Numbered from the stretch's first letter, positions 9,745-21,760 are shown. The stretch is 64,000 bases of DNA from Calonectria ilicicola (GCA_020809705.1 CP085825.1:4588001-4652000); one strand, 5' to 3'. Notes: generated from the sequence alone by a model not told the origin. Made by a program: numbers and translations.

Positions 9745-11749
9745 CCCAGTTGGATGCGGAGCGAATCAGTGAATGATGGATAACAGCTGGGTAGTGTTTG
9801 GGTGTGCTCACAACCCCGGCAATCATGTCACATCCTACGCTGGCGACTACTACTGGCTACGTCAGCAATCGCCTAGATGCAAAGGCAGCGCTTGATTGAA
9901 AATCTGCAGCAACCATCCGATGGATCTGGGCAGCTTTCCTCAACCCACACAACGAGCAATCGCGCGTCGCCGATATCAGGCATGCAAGCTAGCCGGCGTG
10001 AAAGCCGGCCTCAGAAAACGAGGACTCCTCTTGCAATCCGACCAGGCAGGCATCCATCATGCATGATTGCATGGCCTCTGTTGTGTTTTTTTTTAAACTG
10101 CGTGGGGGGTTTTTCTCGAACAGCCAACGACGTGTCTGCCACCTTTCGGATCCGATGGTGGAGCTGGATTAGGTGACATCCAAGTCGACGGGAGACGGAA
10201 CGGCGCTAGGTTAATGCAGCTGCGGATGCGACGAGATGAGATGTGATGGCTTTGAATGGCAGCAAAGGACAGGGCATGGCACCGCAGGGCATGGCACCGC
10301 TGCATGTCCGGCATGGTGGATGGGCGGTTGACTCGCGGAAACAGGGTCCAAAATCCAGGTTCAGCAAGCCAGACAAGGCGAATGACCACCCATCCGTCCC
10401 CCCTCGGGTTCCCGAAACAAGTCGGGGATTCCGAAGTGGTCACTAATGACACCCGATATGACGGTTTTTTTTTCTTCTTCACAAAATGTCTCAGGGTCCA
10501 AAGCGGGAAAGATGGGAAGCCATGTCAATCTCCCCCCAAGGAGATCATTGCCTCGTTGACCACCCAGGATACCCTCAAGACATCATAATGAACGACGTAA
10601 CAGTTAAAGGATCCCCATTCTGAAGATCAGGGCCCGCTTAAGGCGGGGCACGCCGGCCCGTTAGGTTTTGGTAGTGAGATACATAGTCTCCAGAAAAGCT
10701 CCAGAATGACGACTGGTGTGCTCGCTAACGGTTCCTCAATGAGTGCATTCCTGTGTAACTCGCTTCTCGCCGCCGTTTAGGTCAAGACTGTGCCTCGTGG
10801 CCACCCGTGACTTGGAGAGGCCCCGGAGCCGGTGGTTGGCGTCATGAGCTGAACCAGGCTTTGGGCCACGCTTTGCAGCGGGATTGCCCGGGCTGGACTG
10901 GACGGAGCCGCGCTCATCTTGATTTGTGAGGCTTGGGCGGCCTGACCGGGAATCTCCCACATGACCACCTCGTCGACATGAGAGAGCCAGTGGTGCCCTG
11001 TCATACGATGCCAAACCACAGCACCCGGTCCGGAAAGAGTTGTCAAGGCCAAACGTCTTCCCCAGACGCCGCCGTTGAGGGAAAGGAGGGTCCAGGTCCA
11101 CTGCAGGGCCCTGGAGCGCCTGGAAAAGTACCGAGTCTTTCTTTGTATAGCGCTCGAGTCATGCCCCGGCATGCGCGGCAACCAGGCAAAGGCAAGGCCA
11201 GACCGGCGTCGCCTTGTCAGATGCTGCTGCTCTGTGCCTCGCACTAGTTCTAGTTGAGTGCAGTTAGCTAGCTTATCATGGATGGGCTCTTGGCCTCAAG
11301 GGACTCGCCCCCTGGCGACAGATCTCGAATTGGCCCACGATGGGTCCGAGACCCATCACACCACCCACCGCTCGGTTTCCGACCGGCTCCTGGGCCACAT
11401 CGTCAAGTCTTTATAACCGATGGGCGCCACTCTTCGGCTTTGGCTTTGGTCTCGATCGTCATTGTCAACGCCGACTTCGACATCATATAACTTGCCATCT
11501 GCTCATGAAGTCGCTAGTGAAGATCGCATCTTATCAGTCATCCACAAGCAGGCTTCGCAACAACATTGTCAACATAACTTAAGGCCAACTAAACTCCTGG
11601 ACACGAATCAATACCGCCCCTTGATTAATTAAACCTTGGTCGTTGCGACAGTTATCATCGCAGTGATCCAACACAACCGAGCCAATTGACATAACGAACC
11701 GTGATTCACCAACCCCACCAACAACACCCGCCAATTATCAACTCTCACA
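9745..11749. other. Intergenic region upstream of the F-box gene
   Basis: No gene was recognised. Open frames at 10736-11257 overlap on both strands and look like chance products of GC-rich DNA. The last 450 bases (11300-11749) are probably promoter and leader of the F-box gene: AC-rich just before the start (CAACACCCGCCAATTATCAA), as is usual for ascomycete leaders. Confidence 0.5.
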
Positions 11750-12685
11750 ATGGTTCAACTACTTGCTGATCCTGCAATTTCTCCAAATGGAGTCACCGCG
11801 CGCGAGGGGCCTGAGAGCACTCTGGTCAGGCGACCGAGCCTCGGAAGAACGGACTCAAACTCCACCATCATGTCTCGCGAAGAGCACGCTCAGCGCATGC
11901 GGGAACTGAACAAGAAGAGGGCAATGATGAAGACGCCTCGACGAGGCTGGTCAATGACCGACTACCAAGGCGACCGTCAATCAGCGCAACCAGTTTACAC
12001 GCCCTCGTCAAAGGTTGAGCGACCAAACCAGGCTCCCACTATTCCGGAAAATGCACAATGGCCAGCCCCTTCTGAGCCTCAACCCCTAGCAACTCCCGTC
12101 AAGGAGCAGACTACAGAGCTTCCTCCTCGACCTAAGCTGCCTCCTCCCCGCCGCTCTTATTCTGTCATGGATTACGAGCCAGTCCCCCCAGGGCAGCCAC
12201 AGCCTCCCAAGGACCACACCATCCTGGACCTCCCATCGGAGCTTCACTATGCAATTTTCGACTTTCTTGACCCCATCGACAGTGTTTGCTTTGGTCTCAC
12301 CAACTCAAACTTTTACGAAATCCACCGAAGGATGCACGGAACCGTGCCGCTCTCCAGCCGCTACTCTGGTCCCAACGACCTGGAGTGGGCGTGGCGCGGC
12401 TCCGGACCCCTCATTCACCCCAAGGAACGAAAGGCTGCTCCAGAGAGCGCCATGGAACAGATGCGGGTCAAGGGTCAGGTGTACTGCCGAAAGTGCGGCA
12501 TCTCCCGTTGCGAGCTGCACCGCCACTTGAAGGGGTGGATCGGCGAGGGCTACGAGTACTGCTCCATCAAGGACATGTACAGCAAGCCGGCACCTGAAGG
12601 GGCCAAGGAATACTGCTACATGAAATCTCCAAAGAACCCTCACCGGTGCGGGCGCCATGGAGGAAAGAAGGTGGCGACGCAATAA
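11750..12685 (+). CDS. F-box protein with cysteine-rich C-terminus
   Basis: A single-exon frame of 311 residues, with ATG preceded by CTCACA, a good ascomycete start context. Residues 1-155 are polar and Pro/Ser-rich, probably disordered, with two similar short motifs (RRGWSMTDYQ and RRSYSVMDYE). Residues about 158-200 form an F-box (ILDLPSELHYAIFDFLDPID, then CFGLTN), expected to bind Skp1 and recruit substrates to an SCF ubiquitin ligase. The C-terminus from residue 246 carries paired cysteines and histidines (YCRKCGISRCELHRHL, then EYC, EYC, HRCGRH) that could hold zinc. Similar short F-box proteins with such a tail are common in Pezizomycotina and mostly unstudied. The substrate is unknown. 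The gene converges with the GT31-like gene downstream. Confidence 0.85.
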   Translation: MVQLLADPAISPNGVTAREGPESTLVRRPSLGRTDSNSTIMSREEHAQRMRELNKKRAMMKTPRRGWSMTDYQGDRQSAQPVYTPSSKVERPNQAPTIPENAQWPAPSEPQPLATPVKEQTTELPPRPKLPPPRRSYSVMDYEPVPPGQPQPPKDHTILDLPSELHYAIFDFLDPIDSVCFGLTNSNFYEIHRRMHGTVPLSSRYSGPNDLEWAWRGSGPLIHPKERKAAPESAMEQMRVKGQVYCRKCGISRCELHRHLKGWIGEGYEYCSIKDMYSKPAPEGAKEYCYMKSPKNPHRCGRHGGKKVATQ

Positions 12686-13726
12686 ACGAGTTACGAAATA
12701 CAAACATGATACGACGACGAGAATGGGGGGATTTGGGTATTGGAGCATTTTGGATTTCTTTCTGTGGGCAAAAAATGAATAACCACAAGACCTTTTCTTC
12801 TTCTCTCTGGTGTTTACCCTTGGCTGGAACAAAGGCGGGATGTATATCAAGAATCAAACAGGGTACACAACCACACGGGCGTGGTTGTGAATTGGGAAAT
12901 GAAAAAGGGACCATGGCATCTATGCCCGGTAATTACTTAAATATTGCGACGAATGTAAAAATTGAACACTATACTATGCACAATCATTTGTTCCTTGATG
13001 TTGAAAATGAGCACTAATGTGGAAAGGGACGTGGGAAAGAAGCCGTCCTCTATGTTACAATTAGGCTTCGTTGATCAAACGGACGAGCATCTCGGCAGGC
13101 CGGGGCGAGCCTGGAGCCTAAACAATAGGCTTTGTCTTCCAGTCTGTGGGAAACCCATAAAACATGCATATTAATACGTAGAACGCAGACATTGCCTTGG
13201 TCATCAAGTAGTGCATAACCCTCATTCTTCATTCTTGTATAATAATAATAATAATGGGTTTCCCCCCCCAGGCGAGTCCTCAACGGCTGATTGTACAGCA
13301 TCCATTTAACCCAAACAACCACACTGCGCGTCTAGCCAACGCGATACAAGAATAGCATCTCAGCTATGTCAGGGAAGAAATAGTAAATAAATAAAAAAAG
13401 AGTTATCCAGCCACCTTTGCCCACCCCTTCATAGCCGCCCATTCATTCTTCTCCCCCTCCCATCCGCCCCCCAACGTAGATGTGTTTCCCATAACCGAAA
13501 ACGCCGTGTGTTAGTTTGTCTCCGAAACAAAGAATCCCATCTAACCCTTGTTTGGTGGTGTACAAGAATGCAACAAAAAAATAAAAATAAAAAAAAATAA
13601 AAGACCTTTAGGGGGAAAAGTAAACAAAAAACGCCGCATCCAGAAATACCTTGCTTCCCTCTCGTTATCATGGATAGAGAGGAAGAGGTGCATCTTTTGT
13701 TTCTCTTTTTTGTTTCAAAAATAAAA
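12686..13726. other. Convergent intergenic region
   Basis: This lies between the stop codons of the F-box gene (+) and the GT31-like gene (-), so it holds the 3' untranslated regions and polyadenylation signals of both. A-rich runs occur at 13383-13400 and 13574-13603. No gene was recognised. Confidence 0.6.
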
Positions 13727-15897
13727 TCAGTCCAGGTTCTTCCACTCGGGCTCGCAGTCTCCCTTGGCTGCGATCCAGTTGTTGATGCCGTCGACGAACC
13801 ATCCGCTGGTCCATCGATCCTCAACCCTCTCCTCGGTGCGCGGCTTGCCAAGCTTGAAGCTTCGGGCGATGCAGCACGTGTTCTTGTGGTAGCGCCACTG
13901 GAAGCACTTGCGCTCCTTGTTCCATTCAATGTCCTTGGCCTTCTCCTCGTACTTGGTCTGCAGCAGGCTGAAGCGCTCGCTGTCGTTCTCCATGGCGTTG
14001 TACAGCTCGTCTGGGATGTCGAGGCCGGCTGAGATGCAGACCTTGGAGCAATGCTCGGGGGAGACGTGGGCCTGGCGCTCGTAATGGTTCTTCTTGTCCT
14101 CGGCCTTCTGGCGGTTCTTCTCGTGGTCGCTGGCCTGGGCCTGGGCCTGCTCGTCTGGGGCGATGAAGCATTCGTCGTCGGAGAGGTTGTCGAACTGGTC
14201 TCGCTGGGCGACAAGGTTCGGGGCCATGAATGCATGGTACATTTCCTTAATTTGCACAATGCCCTGTATTTTGGATTTGCGTTAGCCGAGTCATCATCAT
14301 CCGCCGTGCAACCTTGGTTGCGACACTTACAGTCTGCTCTCGGATTTGCTCGTAGTTCCATGCTGAGCTGACCTCTTCCGAGTTCATGTGATGCATGGTC
14401 AGGAGAGGCTCGCACCAGTGGCCGTGTCCGTAGGGCAGCGTGTTTGGCTTCTCTCCGTTAAACATGGGGTGGGCCTGTTTCACTCGGGAGCCCGTGTCGC
14501 TAACGGCGAGCGCCATGAGGTAGTCTCCGCAGCACTCGTGGGGGGCCATGGCATCGTACTTGTGCGCCAGCTCAGGAGTGGTCGCCATCATTTTGACTGT
14601 TTCACCCGAGATGACGTAGCCGCTGCCTCCGTGGGCAAAGGGCATATTCTTGAGCAGAGCCACGCTGCCCACGTAAGGGTGGTGCTCGGGAGTCACCTTG
14701 TGCTCCAGCCAGTAGATGAGGTTGGGCCAGAAGACGTAGCTGTCGGCCTCGGCAAACACATACCACTTCTTGTTTGGTCGCATGGCCCACGTCTTCTCAA
14801 TCATGTGCAGGAACTTGTACTTGTCAAGCTCCCATCCGCCATTCATCTCACCAGTGCAGTCCACCTGCGATACGGGGCAGGTTGCCTGGGCATTGTAGAG
14901 GTCGAATTCCATGAGGCCTTGCTTGACCTCGTCCTTGACGTCGGTGAGAACATCCATGACGTGGTAATTTCCAACCATTTGCTCCTGTCATGCGCATTAG
15001 CTCCATGTCTGTTTGTCTCTCTTTGTTCATCCTCAATTGTCATCATCTTCAACAGCGCCACCAGCGCTTGATGCACCAAACGCTTGGTGACGCGCAGCTG
15101 CAGATGCAGATGCGGCGGCGGCGGCGGCGGCGGCATGGGGGGTGCGGGCGAGTGACAAGGGCGGGCGGCTGGAATTTCGCCGGCGCGCCACCGCATGTAC
15201 TGGAACTCTACCATGGACAAAAAAAAATTGGATCATAAGGGCGCCCACTCACCAAATCTGAAAACAGAAGAAAGTCGTCAATGCACTGCAGGCTGGTCAG
15301 AAGCTGGGTAGGCAGCTTTTCGAACGACTCCGTAGCTCCCGTCTTCATGACGAGTGTAATATTGTTCAAGGCGGGGAATCCGTCGCAAGGCGTCTTTCGG
15401 GGCCCGGCGTGGTAGACCTGGTTGGCATCGCTGGGGTTTTCGTGGTGCTTGTTCGTCTCTTCAGGTTTCTTGTTGGTTTCCGTCTTGCTCGTAGCTTGGG
15501 TCTGGTGGCCTTCGGTGTCGGTTTTCTGGTCCATGGGCACGTCGACTTGTAGCTTCTCCTCCTCCTCGGGGTCGCCCTCGCCGTCGGGGTTCTTGTCATT
15601 GTTGGCGCCCGTCTTGTGGCTCTCGTCAATTGCTTCGGTGATTTTGGCAATGGCATCGGCGGTGGGGGTGGAGGAGTGGTGCGCAGAGGAGGCGGCGGCG
15701 GCGGCGGCGGCGGCGTCGGTGTGCTGGAGGGCATCGTGGCCCAGGTATTTGGTCAGATGGCGGTAAATGCCCGAAGCATCGTGGTCGCTGAGCTGGTAGA
15801 GGGGCACGAGAAGCAGCAGCAGTAGGCCCAGCACGGTGAGCGCAATGAGCTTGGTGCGCCGCGGAGAGCTCCAGGCGGAGCCCAGGTCAAGACTCAT
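13727..15897 (-). CDS. GT31-like Golgi glycosyltransferase (fringe-type)
   Basis: Three exons, 15897-15253, 14984-14331 and 14263-13727, give 611 residues. Both introns are phase 0 (268 and 67 nt) with GTGAGT/GTAAGT donors and CTAAT/CTAAC branch sites. The first ATG is 15897; the codon three triplets upstream is TTG. Residues 16-36 are a single hydrophobic anchor after a short basic N-terminus, the layout of a type II Golgi protein. The stem (about 40-170) is acidic and polar with an alanine run at 62-69. The catalytic region follows (KKWYVFAEADSYVFWPNLIY), where EAD at 294-296 stands at the place of the metal-binding DxD. GGSGYVIS and ECCGD motifs come next. The third exon has a cysteine-rich C-terminus (CFQWRYHKNTCC, then SGWFVDGI). 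These traits fit the fungal family annotated GT31. Donor and acceptor sugars are unknown. Confidence 0.85.
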
Positions 15898-18800
15898 CGC
15901 AGCCAAGTATTAAATGAGTGTGAGACTAATGCGATGCGATGCGAAGGTGGGTAACAGTAAAAAAAAAGGACGAAACAGGATGTGGAAGAGGAAGAAGTGA
16001 TGGACGGGGGTTGCAAGAGAACGGACAAATGGGCGTGATGCAGTGCACCATGAGAAAGCAGCCGTTTCCCAAATCACGTTCCACGAGATTTTGTACAGTA
16101 GGTTGGTAAAGCTGCTACCATCGAGTAAACCAAGCGACGTGTCGATTCAAAGTACCCACAGACAAGCCTCTCCCTTCAGCCCTTGCCAACATGGAAGCGC
16201 CCGTCGAAGAAGCCGGACGAACCGATAGGCAGCGTCTCCGCATATGGTGTCAAGCGGGAACCTAAGTGGGCGTACGATTCAGGGGTATCAAGGGAAACCT
16301 CCGGCTCGAATTGGAGATGGCCGGCGATCCTGCAGTGCCCTCTCTCGGGGCAGTGGATAAATATACTGGTGCTACTGGGCGCCTCAGCCTTTTCGTTTCC
16401 CTTCTGCACCTGTACCCGGTCACCCCTGCTGTCGATTCTCTGCAGGGCATACGCGAACAGAAGACACTCGCGTGATGCTTCTTCCCTCGAAACGCTGGGT
16501 CATTTGTTTTGGTACATACTGTTTGTTACATGCTGTCTGATGTTGCTGTTGTGGTTGACCTTGTCCCAGTGCTGTGGACACTGGGCTGACACCTCCATAT
16601 TGCCAACCACCTAGCAGTTGAGAGCGCTTTGTCCCAGAGCGCATTATTTCCAATAAACTCAAAGGCTCGCATTTGAAATTGACAATCTCACCTTGGTCAA
16701 CGGGTTCTAAATCTGAGATGGGCAATTTGTCCTCGGCGTCAAGCCAGTGCAAAAGAGATAAGAAAAAACAAAAGGAAAAAAAAAAAACATGGCATTAACT
16801 AGCCGTCCACCAACAACCGCAAGCAAGTGTGTGGCCCGTAAATTGTATCGCTCTAGCCGCACCTCTAGCCAGGTCCCAAATATTCGATAGTTGGCTTCTG
16901 TGGCGATGCTCTAGAGCCAAGTCGGCGACCTTGTGGGCCCTGCCATCCCTAAAGGATCCCGCATGGACCCCTGAGGAAAATCCTGGAGGCCAAGCTCAAT
17001 CTCCAACACTGGCCGAAACGTGCTGACAGGTTTGACATTGCACCGCTGGCGACCTCTCTCTCGCCTTGCTCCCCCCCTGACTGCTGCAGCGCTGGGCCAT
17101 GTCCCATCCATCCTTCGCGCCTTGGGGCGGTGACTGATGACGTTGCCCTTCCTATCCAATATTTCAGCCCCCTTCGTATCGGCCCCCCGGCCCACTCGCT
17201 TAGGTCTTGGGCGGAATGCCCTACGGAACTCAATACAATATGGTTACGAGACTTGCCAAATGGAATGGGGCTTTCCAGGGTGCGGCTGCCCTCAATCTCA
17301 ACCTCAATCTCAGCCAACCTCGCCGGTTGCCGTGTTACTTTGTTTATTTTAATATCTGGCCCAAAACCTGTCGCATGTACTTTTGCCCCCTGGTTGCGGA
17401 TTGGCATCAATTTCCTCTAAAAAGCTTGTTGGCGGAGGGTGCGCATCGTCATTTTTGTCGCTTGGTGGACCACAGCAAGGGGGGCATCAATGTGCTGAAC
17501 TATATTCATACAGTAGAAGCGCCCAGCAGCTTTTCCAGAACACTGTGGTCTGGACAGTGTTCGAACAGTCTGGCACTTATCGTTGCTTGTATCCTTGCAA
17601 TCAAAAGCGGGGACCTTGGGGGCGAATTCAGTAGTGAAACATAGGGTTGAAAGCGTCTGCCTGGGGATGATCTGACGACCACATGTTTTTTTTCTCTTCG
17701 GTTGCTTGTTACTTCGTCCACCTCTCACAATCACAGTTAAGCTGAGGTTGCTCATGTTTGGAGTGCTATACTATGATTTGAACATGTATCGTCTCAACGT
17801 CGATGATGCAATGCTTTATCAATCTGAGCATGGACCTCCCCACTTGGCCAAACGCCAAGTTTTAGGTGCTAATAAGGTTGTGGAATCGAGAGGGACCATG
17901 TTTTGTCTGAGGATTGTATGCGATAAATCGTTTCAACATGTGAAGTACGCAGTTGACACGGCTTTGTCTTCAGCATGTGCTTGCATTAGATTCCATGTTC
18001 ATGCTGATGCGCCAATCTATCCAACAAATGATAGCCGGGAAATTTTCCTTGTAACCGCAAATAAGCTTCATTGTGTCTCGACAATCTGTTGATCTCGATT
18101 ATTTCTTTTTTTTTTTCTTTCTTCACCGTTTCAGCTTCCCCCTTCGCGCTTATTAGGCTTATTTGCCGACTGCGAAGCGAGCCATGTCTCAGCTGAACAT
18201 ACTTCAGCCGGGATCGAGGAAGGTGGCTTCACGGAGTGGCCAAGTTTGTGCCGGGATAGAAATGGCCAGGTTTGTCCCATTTGGGACGTCTTGGCGGCTT
18301 GGCAACCCTGATGGTAAAAAAAACTGTCCAAAGGAATACTGCGGGGTTTTGGGTCAATTTTCCCGTTTTGCAGTGCTTTAACTGCCTCGGAGGTAGAGTG
18401 TAAGCTTAAGATGATTAATGTTGGTTATTCGGACAACCTGAACCCTGACCGGGCTGCATGGGACGAAGTGGAGGGTCTTGTGAGAATTGTGCCTCTGACG
18501 TCAGGACAAAAGAGTATCGTGAATTGCAGGCTGCAAGGAGAGTGGGCTATTAAATATTGACATTAGATAACGACACCGCGTTTCTTTGACACTTTCAAGC
18601 TTATGAACCAAAAGCTGGCACAAGACGATATTAATGATGAAAGTGGATGGATGTGAATGTGTGTAATATTATTTTTGTATTAGTTGGTTGCTCAAGGTCG
18701 CCGACTGTGACATCTTGCGGCACTTTGCTTACCCGCCAGTCCACCACGACTCACGGCTAAGCTAGATTAGGCGCACGGCACTTTTTGGGTCAGAGAATGT

Positions 18801-20518
18801 GTAGTGGAATAGTGGATGATTGGAGAGATATATGGATACTATCGTCGATGAGGCCAACCTGGAGGTTCGGACACAGATCGGCACGATGGCCAGCAACTCT
18901 AATGACGAGTCGTGGCCGATGCCTGCTGCCAAATCCATTTCTCCAACTGGCCAATAGCTGCAGCTTCCTCCGATCTAGAGCGATCTGTCTCTCACGTCTA
19001 GTCTTATCCATCGCCGTCGCATTTGTCTGCATGGAGGCGTCATCGTATGCATGCTAGCGGTTGACTTAATGCAACTACAGCTAAGCCAAGACGGCAGCAG
19101 ACGGCGTTCCATTTCCCGGTGTCGGAGAGTGAGTGGTTCATGTGTGAACCCTGACACAAAAAAAAAAAAAAAGATAGTGTGTATGCGTGAGAGAGAGATA
19201 AACAAAAATGATATATACACCGCTTCGAAAGAGAGACTCAACTTGTCACTCCCCGTGCAACCAAGACGCAGCGCAGAGATGAGAGATAATCAATCCCATA
19301 TGCCCACACACACTACCACCACCACTCACTCAAAACACCACACCGACCCGCTCCGGCCCTTTTAACAAGCGCACTTTGCGAAGCACGCAGGCCCCTGCAA
19401 CTCTTACGCCATCCCTTAAGGTGGCCCCAAAACGAGGCCATGCCCAACGCTGGTTCGCTTTCGGCTCGGCTCAGGGGCCACGGTGAAGGGCAGATAGGGC
19501 CAATGGCGGCGCCGAAACACCCCGCCCCCGCCCGCGCCGCCGAGGGGCTGGCACTGCCGTGGACGACGGGGTTTGAGTTGTGTGCCCGGCCAAATCATGC
19601 ACGCCATAGGCAGGCGGCTGTCCGATGGCTCGGGTCGCGGGCATTCGTAGATACGGCTTGGTAATCCATGAGGGTCTCTCTCTATCTAGCACAAGTCCCC
19701 TTTTTTGCTTGCTACTTGCTGCGTAGATGATGGGTGCAATTTCGATCGCCATGCCCAGACCGTGAGTGAAAACTCAATATGTCGTTTCCATCCCGTCGCC
19801 CTACCTGATAGCTCTTTTTTTTTTTTTTTTTTGGAGCCGCTTATTCCGGTCAGAGGCACACACACACACACACACTCACGCACGTACGCACGCAATGGGA
19901 CATTTCGGGAAGCCCAAGGTTTTCAGGTCCCTTTATCGCGCGCCGCCCACTTGATCCCGCTGCTAGATCCCAGATGGGCGTCGCTAGTCTTTCCTTGCAA
20001 TCGCGCGCGCGAACCAATTGGTCATCTCCAACGCGCCATGCTCCGTCGCTACCCACGTTTCTTATTTTTCTTGGATATACGGAACCTGCCCGTTCTCCTC
20101 CTCACCACCTGGCAGGCGGTCTGTCTGCTCCTTTAAATATTCCAGGCCGGCCTGCCCCTCCCGTTCAGCATGAGCCGAACCCGAACCTGGCTTTCCGTCT
20201 GTCCTCTTCCCCCTCATAGTCCTTGCGCAAACCCCCCACCTTGCCGCCGCAACCCGTGGGAGCCCGAGATCTATTATTCATGATCACCTTAGCGGTATCG
20301 GACACCTAGAGTTGCATCGCCATGGTCTCTATTTCAGACACGGATTAAAAAGAAGAGAAGAGAAAAAAGAAGATACACAGAAACCATATACGATACGACA
20401 ACACATCACTCGAACCTCAACCTTTTCCGGCTCAGATTCCATCCCGTTTAGTCTAGAAACTTGAGATATTTTCTTCTTATTCACCCCAGTTGCAACCCGG
20501 TCCGCAACTCTATTAGAC
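15898..20518. other. Intergenic region, 4.6 kb, shared upstream region
   Basis: This stretch separates the divergent GT31-like and SIS-domain genes and so contains both promoters. No further gene was recognised. Open frames up to about 150 codons (for example 16183-16614 and 16949-17410) lie opposite one another and show no domain. Simple sequences occur at 19815-19832 (T18) and 19857-19874 ((CA)9). The last 200 bases before 20519 are pyrimidine-rich, like a leader. Confidence 0.5.
19815..19874. repeat. Poly(T) tract and (CA)9 microsatellite
   Basis: Eighteen consecutive T at 19815-19832 are followed 24 nt later by nine CA units at 19857-19874, then by imperfect CACG/TACG units. Both are simple slippage-prone repeats about 650-700 bp upstream of the SIS-domain gene. 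Confidence 0.85.
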
Positions 20519-21760
20519 ATGGCGGGTGTGCCGCAACGCTGTCATGCGCCAGTACAGACGAGCGCAGTCGTCGTGCTTGGTGCTTCAAAGGGCCCCGCGA
20601 TTCCTCCTCCCTCACCACCAACACCCTCCATCTCTACACCCGTCAACGGCTTTTGCGAACCCATAGATCCATTGAGCCTCGATCACGAGCTTCGAGCCGA
20701 GCGCCAAGTGAGGGATCAACGACTTAGAGATGGCATCCATGTCCTGAATACAGAGGCACTTGCCCTCAGAAACCTCACAAAGCTGTACGAAACTGACCCC
20801 ATTGCCCGTGAGGGTTTCAACAAGTCAGTACAGATCATTGTCCGCCAGGAAGCCACAAAAGGAAAACTAGTCGTTATTGGAGTGGGAAAGTCAGGACACA
20901 TCGGACAGAAATTGGTGGCTACGTTTAAGAGCTTGGCCATCCATGCCGTATTCCTTCATCCCACCGAAGCCCTTCACGGGGACCTCGGTATCATCGGGCC
21001 CCATGACACTCTCATGTTTATCACCTATTCGGGAAAGACACAAGAGCTCCTCATCATGTTACCCCACTTGGATAAGTCGCTTCCTGTGATTTTGTTAACG
21101 TCTCACACATCTCACGATACTTGCGAGTTTATCAAGCATCGTCCTGACACCATCCTGCTACCAGCACCTATCCCGGAGCCTGAGAAGATTTCCTTTGGCG
21201 TCTCGGCACCCACGACTTCGACAACAGTTGCACTTGCCCTTGGTGATGCGCTTGCCATCACCGCCGCCAATGAACTTCATACTAGCGTTTCTGCCGTATT
21301 TGCAAGTAATCATCCCGGGGGAGCCATCGGAGCCGCGGCGAGGCGCCCTCGGACCATTATAGATCTTGCTGTCCGGTGGGCTGATATTCCACTGGCGGTG
21401 CATGTCGGAGACGAAAGCCTTGGCATTGATCTTCTCCGCGCGGGTTATGATTCCCCCACAGGATGGGTTCGGGTGAAAGACTGCGTCGTCTGCCCGAGCA
21501 AAATCCGTGGTCTCGACAAGGAAGATCTCAGCCGCTGCTTGGCAGACATAGCGGGCCTGCTCATTTCCAAGGCGCAAATGTTGGCCCTGTCGTCGGATAC
21601 GAGTATTCGACAGGCACGTGCTATGTTGGAGAGCTATCAGTCGTCGCCCACCGATGATGAGGTTGCCTGTGGGCCAGACTCGGTCGTCGCTGTTATGGAG
21701 AAGGGAAAAATCGTTGGCGTTTTGGAAGTTGGCCAGGTTGTGGATCAAAAGGAGGGATAG
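20519..21760 (+). CDS. SIS-domain sugar-phosphate isomerase, KpsF/GutQ (arabinose-5-phosphate isomerase) type
   Basis: An intronless frame of 413 residues. After a polar N-terminus (1-70), the SIS domain spans about 100-265: GVGKSGHIGQKLVATF at 121-136, HPTEALHGDLGII at 147-159, YSGKTQEL at 170-177, EKISFG at 222-227, APTTSTTVALALGDALA and SNHPGGAIG at 263-271. Residues known to be needed in E. coli arabinose-5-phosphate isomerase KdsD (Lys59, Glu111, Glu152, His193) appear conserved here as Lys124, Glu176, Glu222 and His265, by my own alignment. Residues about 285-405 look like a degenerate CBS-pair region ending VAVMEKGKIVGVLEVGQVVD. The bacterial enzyme interconverts ribulose 5-phosphate and arabinose 5-phosphate for KDO synthesis. 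Fungi are not known to make KDO, so the role here is open. Confidence 0.88.
   Translation: MAGVPQRCHAPVQTSAVVVLGASKGPAIPPPSPPTPSISTPVNGFCEPIDPLSLDHELRAERQVRDQRLRDGIHVLNTEALALRNLTKLYETDPIAREGFNKSVQIIVRQEATKGKLVVIGVGKSGHIGQKLVATFKSLAIHAVFLHPTEALHGDLGIIGPHDTLMFITYSGKTQELLIMLPHLDKSLPVILLTSHTSHDTCEFIKHRPDTILLPAPIPEPEKISFGVSAPTTSTTVALALGDALAITAANELHTSVSAVFASNHPGGAIGAAARRPRTIIDLAVRWADIPLAVHVGDESLGIDLLRAGYDSPTGWVRVKDCVVCPSKIRGLDKEDLSRCLADIAGLLISKAQMLALSSDTSIRQARAMLESYQSSPTDDEVACGPDSVVAVMEKGKIVGVLEVGQVVDQKEG

Noticed and set aside
13429..14415. 328-codon Arg/Ser/Thr-rich frame on the minus strand
   Set aside because: Shadow frame of the last two exons of the GT31-like gene.
15898..15906. Upstream start for the GT31-like protein three codons earlier
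   Set aside because: That codon is TTG, not ATG; the first ATG is at 15897.
17706..18092. 128-codon frame on the plus strand upstream of the SIS gene
   Set aside because: No recognisable motif, weak start context, no splice-linked extension.
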